Source of the DNA: Sphagnum compactum
Lineage: Eukaryota; Bryophyta; Sphagnopsida; Sphagnales
Length of the DNA: 64,000 nucleotides
Assembly: GCA_965153455.1 (NCBI GenBank)
Contig: OZ234499.1
Coordinates: 5,687,577-5,751,576 of the forward strand
Direction of reading: 5' to 3'
The translations under genes and the position numbers were made by a program. The notes below the pieces were generated by a model. That model was not told the DNA's origin. It searched no databases and worked only from the letters and a program-made list of their open reading frames with translations. Numbering within the stretch: position 1 is the first letter of the stretch; every line of letters begins with the position of its first letter. This document shows, in pieces, positions 41,403 to 55,759 of the stretch.

Positions 41403-41670
41403 TATTTCACAATGCAAAAATTATATAATCTTTAAAAAAAAAATCCTCTAAAAGAAACCAAAATAAATCCTTCAAGATATTACAACTCTATAACTAATAT
41501 CAAGTTGAAACACAAGCCAAAATATTATTATTTTTGAAAAATGCTCATATAAAAATAGACCTATTATTATTATTATTACCTAGGTGCCAAAATCCATTAA
41601 TCTACTCTACTCTATAATGAATCTAAACACAATAATATCCTTGCCTAACCATGGTAGGCATGGCCAACAA
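41403..41670 (-). repeat. Dispersed repeat family A, copy A4 (inverted, shortened)
   Basis: Reverse complement of the 6906 repeat: CCTTCAAGATATTACAACTC, AAAAATAGACCTATTATTAT and GGCATGGCCAACAA are recognisable. The end near 41403 lacks the GGCAAGGCCA terminus. It stops 260 bp before the S18 start codon, so it forms part of that promoter region. Confidence 0.7.
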
Positions 41671-41812
41671 AAAAGCAACTCAGCTCTCCACCATGGTTAG
41701 CTTGGGAACTGGAACCAAACAGAAACTTGATTCCGGGGATCACTTATCATCCATCCTTCTTGTTGCGCTGGTGGGTGCTGGTTTTTCGACTCTTCTGGCT
41801 CCCCCCCCTTCA

Positions 41813-41821
41813 TTAGGGTTT
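41813..41821 (-). promoter_or_regulatory. Telo-box of the S18 gene
   Basis: TTAGGGTTT, the reverse complement of AAACCCTAA, lies 110 bp before the ATG. Telo-boxes are common in plant promoters of translation genes. Confidence 0.6.
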
Positions 41822-41930
41822 AGAGCCGCCATTGGTACTCTACTTTGCTCCTTGCACAGGCGTGTTTTTCTCTTCTCCGGTGCCTTGTGTCTACGCTCTC
41901 TCCTCAGCGGCAGCGGAACGCACCGTCACG

Positions 41931-43853
<1,923 letters not shown>

Positions 43854-45054
43854 TTTGGTTAATGTTTTCTTCAATGTGCTTGTGGCCAAAGTTACTTGCT
43901 TTTGGTTTTTGGTATGGCAGTAGGAAGCAAATTATATGGCACAGGAAAATGAGATAAGTTTTGTTGTATGAACACAGTCTTTATTGGTGGGAACAGAGTA
44001 GTCAATATTTTGGACTTGGCTGTGACTGGTAATTGAATTTTGCATCACCAATTTTGAACACTAATTTCAGTCCTGTTAGGTATGCAATGTGGTGGGAGTG
44101 CACCACTTCTGATTCCATTTAGATTCTAGGAAATTGACCACAAACTCGAGTGTTCCCACTTGGCATGTTAGGTCACAGATAGGTTTGTTGGATCCTGTTG
44201 ACCTTCCAAATTTGCTGTTCTTTTGCAGTGTTAATAACACAAAAGTTAGCCTTCCAAAACTCACATTTTATTTTGTGCATCAAATGTTCTGCATCCACTT
44301 CCTCACAAGTGTTGAGCTTATTGGAGTATGCTCAGGGTTTTGAAGGTTTCAACCACTCTGCTTCAGCTTAGATGCTTGTGTTCACAGGGATTGTTTTCGG
44401 TTGACCGCTCATTGTTGTGGCGTGTGCCAATTTGTTATTGTGAAAGTCGCTTTGCAATTCCAAATATGGTATGCATAAAATGAGGCATTTGAGACGGAAT
44501 TAAACAAAACAACCATATACTATCTTTTTCATAAAACTTGATGCATCTATAATTTGTGCAATAACATGGTGCTACGTGAAAATGTATGAATGCTTTAGAT
44601 GCAATAGGCAATTTTCTCCCATGTGTACATTAAAATATATTTTAGTATAGCCACTTCTGCTTAAAGAAAAGGTACGTTTACATTGAAAATTTCTGAGGTT
44701 TTTAAAAATTGTATGTGGCTGCCTTTTTCGTTTTCCTGTTGCAAAGCAGGCTGCTACTATTACCATGAATTTGGTGATGTAATGCAGCAGCGCAGTTTTC
44801 GACCTACAAATACTCTGAAAAACCCTAAATGATCCTTCACTCAAATAATTAGAGTAAGTTTTAGTAATCGAACACCAGAGCTGGATACGCTCTACAACTA
44901 TTAGCACAAACAAACTCTACACCAAGACAGGATGCCCCCAAGGAGTGTTGATGAGTGTTTGTGCCCCAGAAAATGAGGGATCTATCGCAGTAATTTCAGG
45001 TCAGTTCTTTCTCAGCACATTGGTGTAGTTTCTTTACTGTCCCCTTGTAAGGAT
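43854..45054. other. 3' region of S18 and intergenic DNA
   Basis: No further gene seen. The first few hundred bases probably contain the S18 3' untranslated region. Confidence 0.5.
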
Positions 45055-46070
45055 TCAATTTAGATTGTCAGCAACGTTCAGAGCACAAAAGCGCCAGAAC
45101 TCAGATGCGTGGGTGCCCTGAACAGCTGCAGCTGAAAAATCACCACCACCACCAAGTCTGGCAATTGCAGGTGCCCCATGTGAAAGAGCTGTGTAGACAA
45201 CAGCAATTTCAGCAACAAAAAAGGCCACTGCAAGGTCTTTCTCAACCTCATCTTCATTCTCCCTACTCTCTGCATCAGTAAATGCTTGCCCCTCATCAAC
45301 TGCATGTGCCAAGCTTGGGTTCCCGACACCTGGGTCCACAGTCCCAGCATATCATTTCCCAGTGGTCCTTCACCCTCTAGAAACAGCTGGGCCAGCAGCA
45401 GCAGGTAGGAGGTCTTTCACAGGTTCCACAGTCTTCTCTGCCATCATTACCACTGCAATCAGCTCTTGTCTCTCCTGTGGAATCTGGATCTTCATCTCTT
45501 ACTAAGCAGCTGCAGACTCTCCCCCAGCAAACCAGGTTGAAGGACAGATGTCGCAGATTCCTGGGCCAGCTACACTAGTGCAAGCAAAGCAGTTCCAGAA
45601 TAAGCAGCAGCAGAATCCGCAGCAATAGGCTTCTCACTTATCCAAAGGCCTCATGGAGGGTCTTCCTAAGTCCAACCATCTTCCTGGTAATGTGAGTCTT
45701 GGGAATAACCAGATGTCTGGTGAGTTACCTGGCCAACTGGGGGCATGGCACATCCATTGTAGCAAGGGCAAAGGGTTCTTCAGCCAGAAGGGCAGATGCA
45801 AGTAGTGAAGCTACAAGCTTGGTCCCAGCAAGCTATAACTTGACAGGTGCCTGAGCTGCAATCTCAAGGGTCTCAATTGCGAAGAGGAGCTCAATCACAA
45901 GGGCTAGCTTCTGCAGCAGTGCAACAGAAGGGACCACAGCATCAGCAAGGGACCCAGGAGCTGGTGCCTAACCAGCTCATGGCCATGCCATCACACCGAC
46001 AGGCACAGGAATGTCAACCCATGATGCCAGAGTGGTTGGCCTGCCACAGGCCCATGCTGTCATGAAAGGT
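45055..46070 (+). pseudogene. Glutamine-rich pseudogene, perhaps from an EAF1-type NuA4 subunit tail
   Basis: The plus strand reads as Gln/Pro/Ser/His-rich protein in successive frames broken by stops and frameshifts: QLQLKNHHHHQVWQLQ and RQQQFQQQKRPLQGLSQPHL (45120-45290), QVPQSSLPSLPLQSALVSP (45418-45475), VQAKQFQNKQQQNPQQ then ASHLSKGL after a stop (45578-45655), and an open piece from 45847 to 46065 rich in Gln. CAG/CAA density far exceeds the surroundings. The style, and SHLSKGL followed by PKSNHLPG, recall the C-terminal tail of plant EAF1 chromatin proteins, but I hold that assignment loosely. The minus-strand frame 45055-45339 is judged a shadow. No helicase or SANT part is visible nearby, so only a tail fragment was kept. 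Confidence 0.5.
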
Positions 46071-46944
46071 GCAGCAGATCAGTTTCCACTGCATCTTAAG
46101 GTTCCATGAAACTGAGTACTCACATCTACACTCCTGTATTAGGATACATCCCTCTACAAGATTCTATGGCTACACAAGAACACTGAACTAACTCCAACAC
46201 CAGCAGTCTTAGCCAATTCTACAAAAAAAGGCTGCCAGAAAAACCAAAGTACATCAATGTGAAAACACACACAACGCCAGAAAAACGTCACTCCACATGC
46301 AGCACACAGAGGCAGAAAATTTCCCCTCTAATGTGGTCCCCACTCTCTGCATTCTGCACAAGCAACCTCAAAAGCTTACAAAAGCCTCCAAAAGCCCCCC
46401 AATTTGCTTTCTTAATAAAAAATGCAGAAACTTTGAATGAATCAAAAGACTGCAATTTCAAGCTTGCTTGTGGCAGTCAAACATCCAGAAGAGATGCTTG
46501 GAAATTTCACAACAAAACTTGTGCTCTTGTCGAAATTTGAGTACACCACAAATATTTGACAGTTCTGCTGCAGCCTCCCTCAACCACAATTTCTTGCCTC
46601 GTTTCGCCAGAATGCAATACTAAAATTCTAAAAGCATAAGTAAAACCAACACCATAAAGAAGACCAATGAAATCACCCTAATCCAGCTAACTCCTGAGTT
46701 TCCAGAAGATCACCAACCCTACTGGCCGAAGAAGGTTCAAGACTCCAGTTTCCAAAACAGAAAACCATGCAGATACTCAAATTCTGCAATTCTGCACTCT
46801 GCTACATTTATCCTTTTGTAGATGAGACAAAAGCAGGCAAATCAGATGGAGGGAGGGGAAGAGGAGGCTCATGCTTGTATAACTCGTGTCCTGCTTTTTC
46901 GACAAAAGAAGCTTCTCTATCAGAAGAAGAAAACCAGTAAAACC

Positions 46945-47566
46945 CTAATCCTCATCTTCTGCCTCATTGTCAGCAATATTAAAGTAGCGCAACTCATAGA
47001 CATTACGATCCTTGTTGGAAGCAATCACACGCAACCAATCCCGCACATTATGCTTCTTCAGATACTTTTTCGTCAAGTACTTCAAATACCTGCCAACAGC
47101 GCCACACACTCACACTTAGAAACCCTAATAGAAGTTTGATATTGACATTTACAGAGCAAGAAGCATACGTACTCTTAGAACAGGTTCAAAACTACTCTTC
47201 AAGCCCATTGGACATACTCAAACGTCTTAAAAGGAAGAGTCAAATCTGCCGACTGTGGTTTATATGCGCATCCAAGAGACATAAAAGAGTAAAGCGAGAG
47301 AGACGGAGAGAATTACTTTACCTCTTTGAAAATGCATTCTCTGAAGTGACGCTTATCTTGTTTTTCTCTCTGGTGATGGTAACAGTGTCGCCCAGGACAC
47401 CTGCCTTCCCCGCGACCTTGATACGATCCTGCAAAAACTTCTCAAAAGAAGCGATGTCCATGATCTTGTCTTCCACAGGTTTCCCACAGTCGATGGTGAA
47501 GGTCTGCGCCTTCTTCTTCCCCTTGGTACCTCCGGCGGGCTTCTTCGCCGCTACCGCGGGCGCCAT
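46945..47566 (-). CDS. RPL22: 60S ribosomal protein L22 (eL22)
   Basis: Large-subunit protein that binds rRNA near the exit tunnel. Exons 47566-47322 and 47089-46945 (minus), GT-AG, give 129 residues (Arabidopsis about 124). Exon 1 has a Lys/Ala-rich start ([19 protein letters not shown]), then [26 protein letters not shown] and TITREKNKI. Exon 2 resumes inside Arg, then [20 protein letters not shown] and [13 protein letters not shown], ending in an acidic EDED tail. The frame stays open upstream of 47566, but the chosen ATG matches the family start. A telo-box lies 106 bp before it. The pyrimidine tract typical of ribosomal-protein gene starts (GAGAGAGA on plus, 47598-47612) lies between. 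Intact and probably expressed. Confidence 0.97.
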
Positions 47567-47671
47567 TACTTCAAAACAGGGCTGCTGAACCGCCGGTCTG
47601 AGAGAGAGAGAGAGAAGGAACTGTGCAGGTGCAGAGTGTGAAGGATAAAGAGAGTGAAGCGGCGGAGCTCC

Positions 47672-47680
47672 AAACCCTAA
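47672..47680 (+). promoter_or_regulatory. Telo-box of the L22 gene
   Basis: AAACCCTAA, 106 bp before the L22 start codon. The same motif stands before the S18 gene, in line with co-regulation of translation genes. Confidence 0.6.
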
Positions 47681-50020
47681 CAACGCCTTCACACGAGACT
47701 ATCATCCTACGGTGGATATTGCATTCACATCCACGATAGACGATCAAGATTTGTCTTCTAATCGTACGCTTTGTCTCATGCCACGTGCTTCAGATGGATG
47801 GTTCAAACTCTTTAAATCAAAACCCCAGGTTTCTCTATCCCTCCATTGTGCACCATTTGTCATCCAATACTTGTCATCACTTTGAGAAGAAAAATCATCC
47901 TAAAGAGGGACCACAGTGAACCAGCACCCACGAACGCACACCAGTTTGGATGGACAGTGACTGAATTCAAATATTATTTTCATCGGGTTCATGTCCCTGT
48001 GTTAACCACCATGATTAGCACGCTGTCATTTTTTTTTTGGTGCTGACCCTTTTACTCTTTAGTTTTTTTTTTCTTTTTAGTATGTCTGCCCGCAACTTTG
48101 ACCTCACATCCCCCACACTAACTCAGAACCCACCATCCTCACACACTTGTTGACCTACCCACCTACCCACCTACCTACTTGTTATACCCCCCAAGTTCCC
48201 CACCTATCAACTAGACCTACTAAACCTAAACCTACTACTATCTCTCCCCCCGCCCCCCCACTTTTACATACATCCCATCAACTACATGATGATGTTGATG
48301 TCAATCTATGAGGGTATTGCACAAAGAAAGTAGGTACCTACCAACACCTACCTACCTACCTACTTACTACCAAGTGATGTGGCCTTACCTACATGAATAC
48401 ACCTACCTACTACCTCCCACCTACCTACTTCCTATAGAGTAATGACAAACTAAACTACCAATGTCAAAAGCGACCTTATATTGATGGCAACAAATGTAAG
48501 TATTGCAAAATCCTTTGACACCCTTGATTGCTTAAACTACACTTGCAATCTTGGATGTTAATAACAGGTTTAATGCATAATGTAGGTATTGCAATAAGTG
48601 CCCAAAGGCATATGAAAATACCTACATTTGGGGCACATCCAAAATTTATGAACGACAATATAAGTTTACACCAAGGGTAGTTTGTAAAATGTAATACCTA
48701 CATTGTTTTTATAAACTATAATTTCAAATGGCAAAATGACAAAAGTGAGTGTAATAACCACATTGTTGGCAATTGCAATTGAAAAAATGGTTAAGGTGAT
48801 GCAATACTTTCAATCGCTTGCAAATTCAAATTGAAAGTGGCAAAATGTTTTTGTTAAAGCAATGTTAACATGTTTTTTAACAAATTTTAATATGACATGT
48901 TGGGAGCATTTGTAATACCTTCATATTTTTACAAACTTTAATATGACATTACAAAGACATGTTCAATATAGTGCTCATTTTTCTACAAATTAAAATTCAA
49001 CATTGTAAGGGCATAAACAATACCCAACTTAGTATACAAAGTTTTTAATCCTTTTGTGAGATTGATTACAATTTATTTTTTACACAAACATGTAAATGGT
49101 GATGGGAACATTGCATCACATTCATTTGGTAGGTACACATATTTTTTATAGTTGATAAGGAAACTATTTTTGGTGCATTCAAACCCAAACAAACCATTGT
49201 GAAATTTGTAGTTTCTTTTTTTAAATGCAAAGGGCAAAAAGATGTATTTGGTTTAGATGGATAAATTAAGCTTTCCATGGACCACAACCATCACCAAAAT
49301 AAAGTTTGGTTATCAGTTACCATCTTTCTTCAATTACTACATCATTAACATGATGTTAGTCAATGGTTGGGTTTACTACTTTGATCAGATATTCTCATAT
49401 AAATCTTTTATGGATCCATCACTTTTAAATCAATGCCTTACATCTTCATTTCACTCTTGACCAAATTTTAACAACATTCCCTCCTTTAAGTGCATTACTC
49501 TTCATGAATGAAAGACATCTTGATTTCATTATTGACCATTGAACTTTACGTCATAATCCCCTCCAGGGACACACAACAACATTTGCGATTATAATCTTTA
49601 TTACTCAAGGTCAAATTCTTCAAATTGAAATTAGGTTTGTGAATATATTGACATTTTTGGCACACACACATTTCATTTTGTGCCAAAAATAAAGAAAACA
49701 ACTTCCAATATTCAATTTCATTAAAGAAATTGATATTTTTGCACACAAATGCAAGGTTGATAAAAATAATTTCCTTGGATGCTCTCAAACTTTATCTATG
49801 GTATGAGTCAACAATTTCATAAAGAATATATGAACCCAATTTTTGCTTCATACTATGTTTAACACATTCTCAAATTCCAAATTCAAAACATCAAACTCCA
49901 TTTCATGAATTCAAAATTCCATTGATCCAAATATTACAATTCATGAATTTAAAATGCAACTAACTATCATAAATGCTAACATTGGACATGATCATATGAT
50001 GAATGGATTTTCGTCCATGA
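47681..50020. other. Gene-free AT-rich region with an ACCT repeat
   Basis: No gene seen. From 48155 to 48430 the plus strand carries a broken ACCT/CTAC tetranucleotide repeat, the complement of the GGTA repeat at 38568. Beyond 48440 it is plain AT-rich DNA. Confidence 0.5.
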
Positions 50021-50029
50021 TTTCGTAAT

Positions 50030-50262
50030 CCATTCATAGTTCACTTATAGTTAATTTGTACTTCACTTATAATTCATTTGTAATTAATTCATAGGTCATT
50101 TTTAAATATCTTGTAGTTAATTATTAGTTCATTCTCAATTCTCTTAGTTCATTATTAATTCACTTTTAATCAATTCATAATTCATTCATAGTCAACTCAT
50201 AGTTCATTCAGAGTTCACTTTCAGTTCATTCTTAATTAACTCATAATTCACTTATAGTTAAG
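50030..50262 (+). repeat. Minisatellite of TTCATAGTTCACTTA-type units
   Basis: Units of about 10-12 bp, ATAGTTCATTC, ATAATTCACTT and TTAATTCATAG variants, about twenty in a row and diverged. It follows the pattern of short-period arrays seen at 33180 and 35404 with a different word. Confidence 0.8.
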
Positions 50263-53200
50263 AAGGCTTTCAAAAAGGTTCCTTGGTCAATGGACATATG
50301 GAAACTTCCATGAGCTAATTCTCCAAAAGGGTATAAATAAAAGTAAAACCCCCCATTATGTTTAGTTTATTTAACATTAATTTGAGGTATGATTTGGTTC
50401 CATATCCTTATTGTATTCCTTTTGTGTTTACGTTTCATACTTTATCATAATGAAAATTTCTTTACACTTTTGTTTTGCACACTTTATGTTCTTGTCTTTG
50501 GCATTTTGTGATTTGTGTTGGTTTCTATGTTTCATGTTTGGATTTAAACTTAAGTTTGTTTTTTCATTGTTCATCTTTGTACTTTTCATGCATGTGACAC
50601 TAACTTTCCATTTCATGGATTCAAATTAGCATAATGATGCAACCCTAACCTTGGGCTCACAACCAAAATTAAAGCTTAAAGATGAAAGTGCACCAAGAAA
50701 ATGTTTTACGCCTCAAACACACTTCCACAAATGTGAGAAAGTGAATCCTAACATTTCCAGATGGCTTTCCCAATTTGGGAATTGAAATGCCATGAAGTCC
50801 TAAATCTTTGGAACAAAAGTGCAATAATAAACAAGGTCAAAATTGGGCTTCAATATGCCATTGGAAAAGGTCTTGGAATGTCGATATTGAAAATGAGTTT
50901 GCATTTTCCATTTGGAATTGTGAATTAAACATTATAGCCAAAAAAAATGCCAAAAATCAAATTGTTAGTTTGAATCCCAACCATCAAAACTTCGGAAATG
51001 AAGGTCACATAACCTTTGAATGGAGCATGTGATATAGAGGAATACACCTTTTTCTTTTGGGAGCTCTTCAATTAGAACCAATATGTTGAAATTATGAACT
51101 TGCAAAGTTGCATGACTCATAATTTGTCAAAAGTTTAAAAAATCAAGATTCCTTTCTAAGAACCTTTAGGAGTTTTTGCCACTTTGGGAGTATGGCTTGT
51201 TCATGCACCATTTTGGTTCCAACAAATGCATTAATTGTCTTCTTTCTTCATTTGTGTAAATTGATTTCACATTGTATTCATGCTTTTGAGTTTGTTTTAA
51301 TTCATCCCATTCGCGACACACTTAGTACTCTCTCTTGGGAGTTAAGGAGCACATCTTAAGTTTACATTCCATTGCAAACCTGGGAATCAATAAGTTCTTT
51401 TACACCTAATACAACTTGACAAACCTATTTAGTCCATCACACAATCTTTCCACCGTTTCATGAACTTAGAATGGCACATATTCAACATCGAGAGTAAGAA
51501 TTTTATGAAAATTATAACCTTTATTAAAAAAAGGCCAACCCATTATAATTGCTAAAAAATGCATGTACAAAACTATAATTTCATCTTGGTCATTTAAGGT
51601 TTTGTATGTTAAAGGCTTGGAAGCTACATAGGAGTAATGAAAGTTTCAAAACCATGAATGTTTTTTGTAACTTTCATTTCACATCAATACTTTTGCTTTG
51701 GCGGACTTTTGGCATTTCATGGTGTTCATATATCCTTTAAACTCCATTATGTTACAACATTAATCACAAAAAAAACACAACATTGTTGCACTACTATGAT
51801 GTGAAGAGTCAAGCTACTACAACACTACACCTCCTACAAACAAATTTTTAAAAAAGGATATATGACAAGCACATTACTCATTGTTGCCACAACTTACAAA
51901 ATCAAAAGAAAAAAAGATAGAAGAAAGGAGAGGTGACAAGCATATATATGGTGCCACCTTTTGTAAATAGACAAAACCAAAAAACACACAATGGTGAGTT
52001 CAAAACTTATTGCCTACATCAAGGAAACAAGAGCAAGCAAGGGGTGTACCTAAGCACATCATAGGCAAAAGGCATCATAGGAGGTCCTAACATATGCAAA
52101 GTTATTGGAAGGTGATGGCAAAGTATGAATCATGGGAGTGAGAGATATGGGAATCATGGGAGTTCAATGATGGCAGAACATGAGTCATGGGAGGTTGACA
52201 ATTATGGCATCAAAACAAAAATGTAGGGTTTAGGTAGGAGGTGGGTGGCATTTAGCATGGATATGTACATCAAAAGGGGGGTGAACAAAAAGGAAATGGG
52301 AAAAAAATAAAATACCCAACCAAAGGTGGGATGGAGGGTTTGGAGTTAAGGTTCATGAAATTATATGGCCTCAAAATGGAAAAAACAAATGTGGTGCATT
52401 TGTGGGTGCTAGGTCACTTTAGCCCTAAAAAGGTAACTATCAATGTTGTGTGGTTATTTGAATTTTTCAAAAAAAATAAAATTATTCTAGTTTCAAAGAA
52501 TTGTTAGTTTTGCATCTTTGAAAAAAGTAAAAGTAAAAGAATGATTAGTTGTGGTTATTTTCAAAACCTTAATGAACATGCATTTCTATGAAAGATCTAA
52601 TTGTTATATGGCCAGTTATTTGAATTTTAAGGCCTTGTTAAAGGTTTAAAGTTTAGTTTGAAGCTAGGTGTGAAAAACCCAATTAGAAGATTTGAAAACA
52701 TGATCCTTATTTTCTTCAACTTGGAACATATGGAACCATGTTAGACTTGTTTGGATCTATGATGTTAAAGTTTTGTGAAGATCGGCAACTACATTAATCA
52801 CATTAGTATTTCCCATCATATTCAATTGTTATGTAATGATTGAATGTTATGGTTAGTCAAATTGCTTACACTGCAACAATTGATGTTCAAATGCTTCCCA
52901 AATATTTCATGAAGTAACAAACCTTCATTAATACAATTATTTTGTTTCTTTAATGTCTCTAATAGGCAATAGGCAAGGAGCTTTGTTTTTGCAACTTGAA
53001 TTTAGAAGATTATAGAAATTACATATAAAATTCAAGATGGAAGTTTCATATATTTCATAAGAGATATTTGAAGGTGTGGGTTTCACAAGTTAAATTTTGT
53101 GGGATTTGATGAAAAAGACTAAGTTGAATGGATTAAAAGGTGGGGGAACATGTGCATGCTTATAAAAATAACACAAGCACATGAATAAAACTAGTTCGTA

Positions 53201-55197
53201 AACTAATTAATTCATAAATTTTATATATCCAATGCCACACAAGCCACACAAGCACTTGAAAAGCCTAGCATGCATGTTTTTGAATGTAAAAACATGCCCA
53301 AAAACATTTAGTATTAAGGAGGGTAGGTTCTAATATGAAAATTTACTTGAACAAAATAGTGTTTCATAGTGGAAAGTCCCTCCAATTTTGGAGGGATTTT
53401 TTTTCTTTTTGGATCATCTAATCCATTTAAATGGCAAAATCTTTTTGTTAGTTGCCATCTCATGTAATCAACCCCTTCTTTTGGTGATGTCTTGATCCTA
53501 AAAGGCCTTACTTTACACATGTATATTTGATTCATAATGGTTGCGAATCCAAAATGAGTGTTGGGGATTAGGTTTTTTCACAAATATGGGTGTTGCATGG
53601 AAAAAATAAATAATGAAAATGAGCATTTCAAAAAACAAAATGCCTTCGAAAAGAGGCATTATGTGCTTAGCCTAGTGGTTGGAGCATATAAATCATTAAA
53701 GCCATCAAATACATAAACATGCCATCCATTTTCCCCCCTTCAATGTCAACTATTTAACATAAAGTTGAATTAACCTTTCATATTATTTCATTTATTATCC
53801 CTTTTGTGTGAACAACACAAGTTGAATATATCCCTTAGATTTTAGCCATTTTAACCATAAAACAAGAAAGGGTTAAATGGAATAAAAATACCCTTACTGA
53901 CCCTTGGTGTGAATCCAACTCAAAGTAGATAAATGTTAATAATAATCAAGTTTAGTCTTACTAAAAATAAACTTGGGAAGTATAAAACAATGTTCATCAA
54001 GATGTTTAGCCTTTGAATGTTTTTCATATTACAATATCCCAATATCCATTGATGTTATTTTTCACTCCATCACACAAAAAAAGTTGAAACTATGGAGGCT
54101 CCCCAAAATAGAAGATTCTATGGAAAGATGGAGTGCCTCCAAAATCAAGGCACTTTGAGCGCATGTTGAGCCTTCCCATTGGTTGCATCGAATTTCTATT
54201 TCCAAAATTGTTCGTCACCATTTTGGCTTAGGCTAATACCCCCATTATAAACTAGAGGTACTTATTAAGTTGAAGATTGGGTATCTCATTTTGTCTAAAC
54301 AAGTTTAGATTAATATTTAGGGTATAATTTTATTACAACCCAAAGTTTTGGGCCTACAAAAGTTGAATGATTCATGTTAATGGGAAACTTCATATAATAT
54401 AAGGATTTCTTATACAACCCCACCTTAACTTCAATGAAACATTGAAAGATACTTGAAACACCCTTTCCATGCTTAGGTCACAAGAAAACCTTCAGGGACA
54501 TGCAAAGTGTAAAATTTAGTATTGCCAATTGCATTGAGAAAAATAAAAAACATTTTTTTAGAAAAAAGAAAAAGATAGAACAAAGTATACCCACTCATTG
54601 CTTCTTGAAATTAGTTAAACAAAATAAATATATCCTTAAAATCACCCACATTTCACCCCTTATCTCACACCTTCTCCATAATTTAGACCTATTTATGGGT
54701 CATTTGTAAACTAAGGAAAATTAGGGACAAAAATTGAAATAAAGGGTCAAATTTTAAGTTCATTGAAGTGCATGTTGGCTTTTGGAATTTGGATAGTAAT
54801 GGGAAGCCTATTGTTCACTTTTCGAGCTTTTGGATTGGAGGTTTAAAGGGTTGGCTTCTTGATTTTTTTGGGTGGGTAAAATTCCATTTTTTGGGGTTTT
54901 GGAGGGTGGAGATGCGTATAAAATATTCTCTTTTTTTTTTATGGAGGGTTGGGGTGATTAGCTTTTAAGGGTAAAAACATGGTTAGGTGATTCATTTTTC
55001 ACATTTCAAAATTTTACATCTTACACTAACTAAAATTCTTGTAGTTATAAAAATTATCAAACTAAATATATTATAATGTTTTGGGGGGTTCGAACTTGGG
55101 GGGTGAGTATAAACCTTTGTTTTGTTCTTTTTGGGAAGGTTGGGGGCATGGATTAAATTGGGGGGACAAGTTGACTTGTTAGGAATTTGGATAGTTT
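50263..55197. other. AT-rich gene-free region
   Basis: No gene seen. Open frames are short and without motifs. From about 54770 to 55200 the plus strand becomes G-rich (many GGG and TTGGGG words), giving strong strand asymmetry before the G run. Confidence 0.5.
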
Positions 55198-55215
55198 GGG
55201 GGGGGGGGGGGGGGG
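55198..55215 (+). repeat. Run of 18 G residues
   Basis: Uninterrupted G18 at the end of a G-rich stretch, the same length as the run at 9796. It may form a quadruplex, or its length may be a sequencing limit. Confidence 0.85.
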
Positions 55216-55318
55216 TGATGGTGTGGGTTTTATTTGTTATTTTTAAAATTTACACGTGTCAATGGAATTACATTATACAATATTTCATCCTTTGTGAGAT
55301 CTTCTTTCGTTACATGGA

Positions 55319-55451
55319 TGCAATGTGCTTCAAATACTTAGGATTTGTGATCACATCATATAAGTGGCCATTGTAGGATTGCTTGTACATGGGGTCATAG
55401 TGATAGGTTTGGGACCAAAAGTAAGGTCCACTAGTAGATGGATACATACTA
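55319..55451 (-). pseudogene. Fragment of the HMA-domain gene (C-terminal end)
   Basis: The minus strand encodes MYPSTSGPYFWSQ and VITNPKYLKHI, matching LYPSSSGSYFGSQ and VITNPNYLKHI at the C-terminus of the gene at 27500-28294, in the same order and frame, with about ten codons lost between. The DNA also matches (CTTAGGATTTGTGATCACA against GTTAGGATTTGTGATCACT). The stop codon context, the HMA domain and all upstream coding sequence are missing. It is a diverged gene fragment, not a working gene. Confidence 0.82.
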
Positions 55452-55759
55452 TAAATTGTAATATATATATTCATGATCATATATGTATTCAACTGCATAT
55501 TTCACAATCACATGAAATAGAAGTTCTTATTCAAATTTCAAACAACTACCACATAAACACAAGACCAAAGAATAAAAAACTAGCTTAAAAGGAAAGTCGT
55601 TTGACAATATAGGGGTACCAACAAAATATGAGCAAATTTCAACAACTAAAATGGGGAATATTGTTGATGATCAATGATGAATGGAACCAAGTGTCCAAAG
55701 TTTTGTTAAATAAAAAGAAAATATGAGTAGCTCAAATGTTCAAGTTGCATCCTCAAAAT

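Noticed and set aside
45055-45339. Minus-strand frame of 94 codons that looks protein-like (Ala/Glu-rich).
   Set aside because: It is the complement of the CAG/CAA-rich plus-strand relic; such repeats give Leu- or Ala-rich shadows. No upstream exon fits it.
51797-51860. CACTAC words at about 51797 and 51826 as further CACTA ends.
   Set aside because: No matching inverted end with a 3-bp duplication was found within a reasonable distance.
53650-53700. TTAGCCTAGTGGTTGGAGC resembling a tRNA A box.
   Set aside because: No B box or T arm follows at the right distance.
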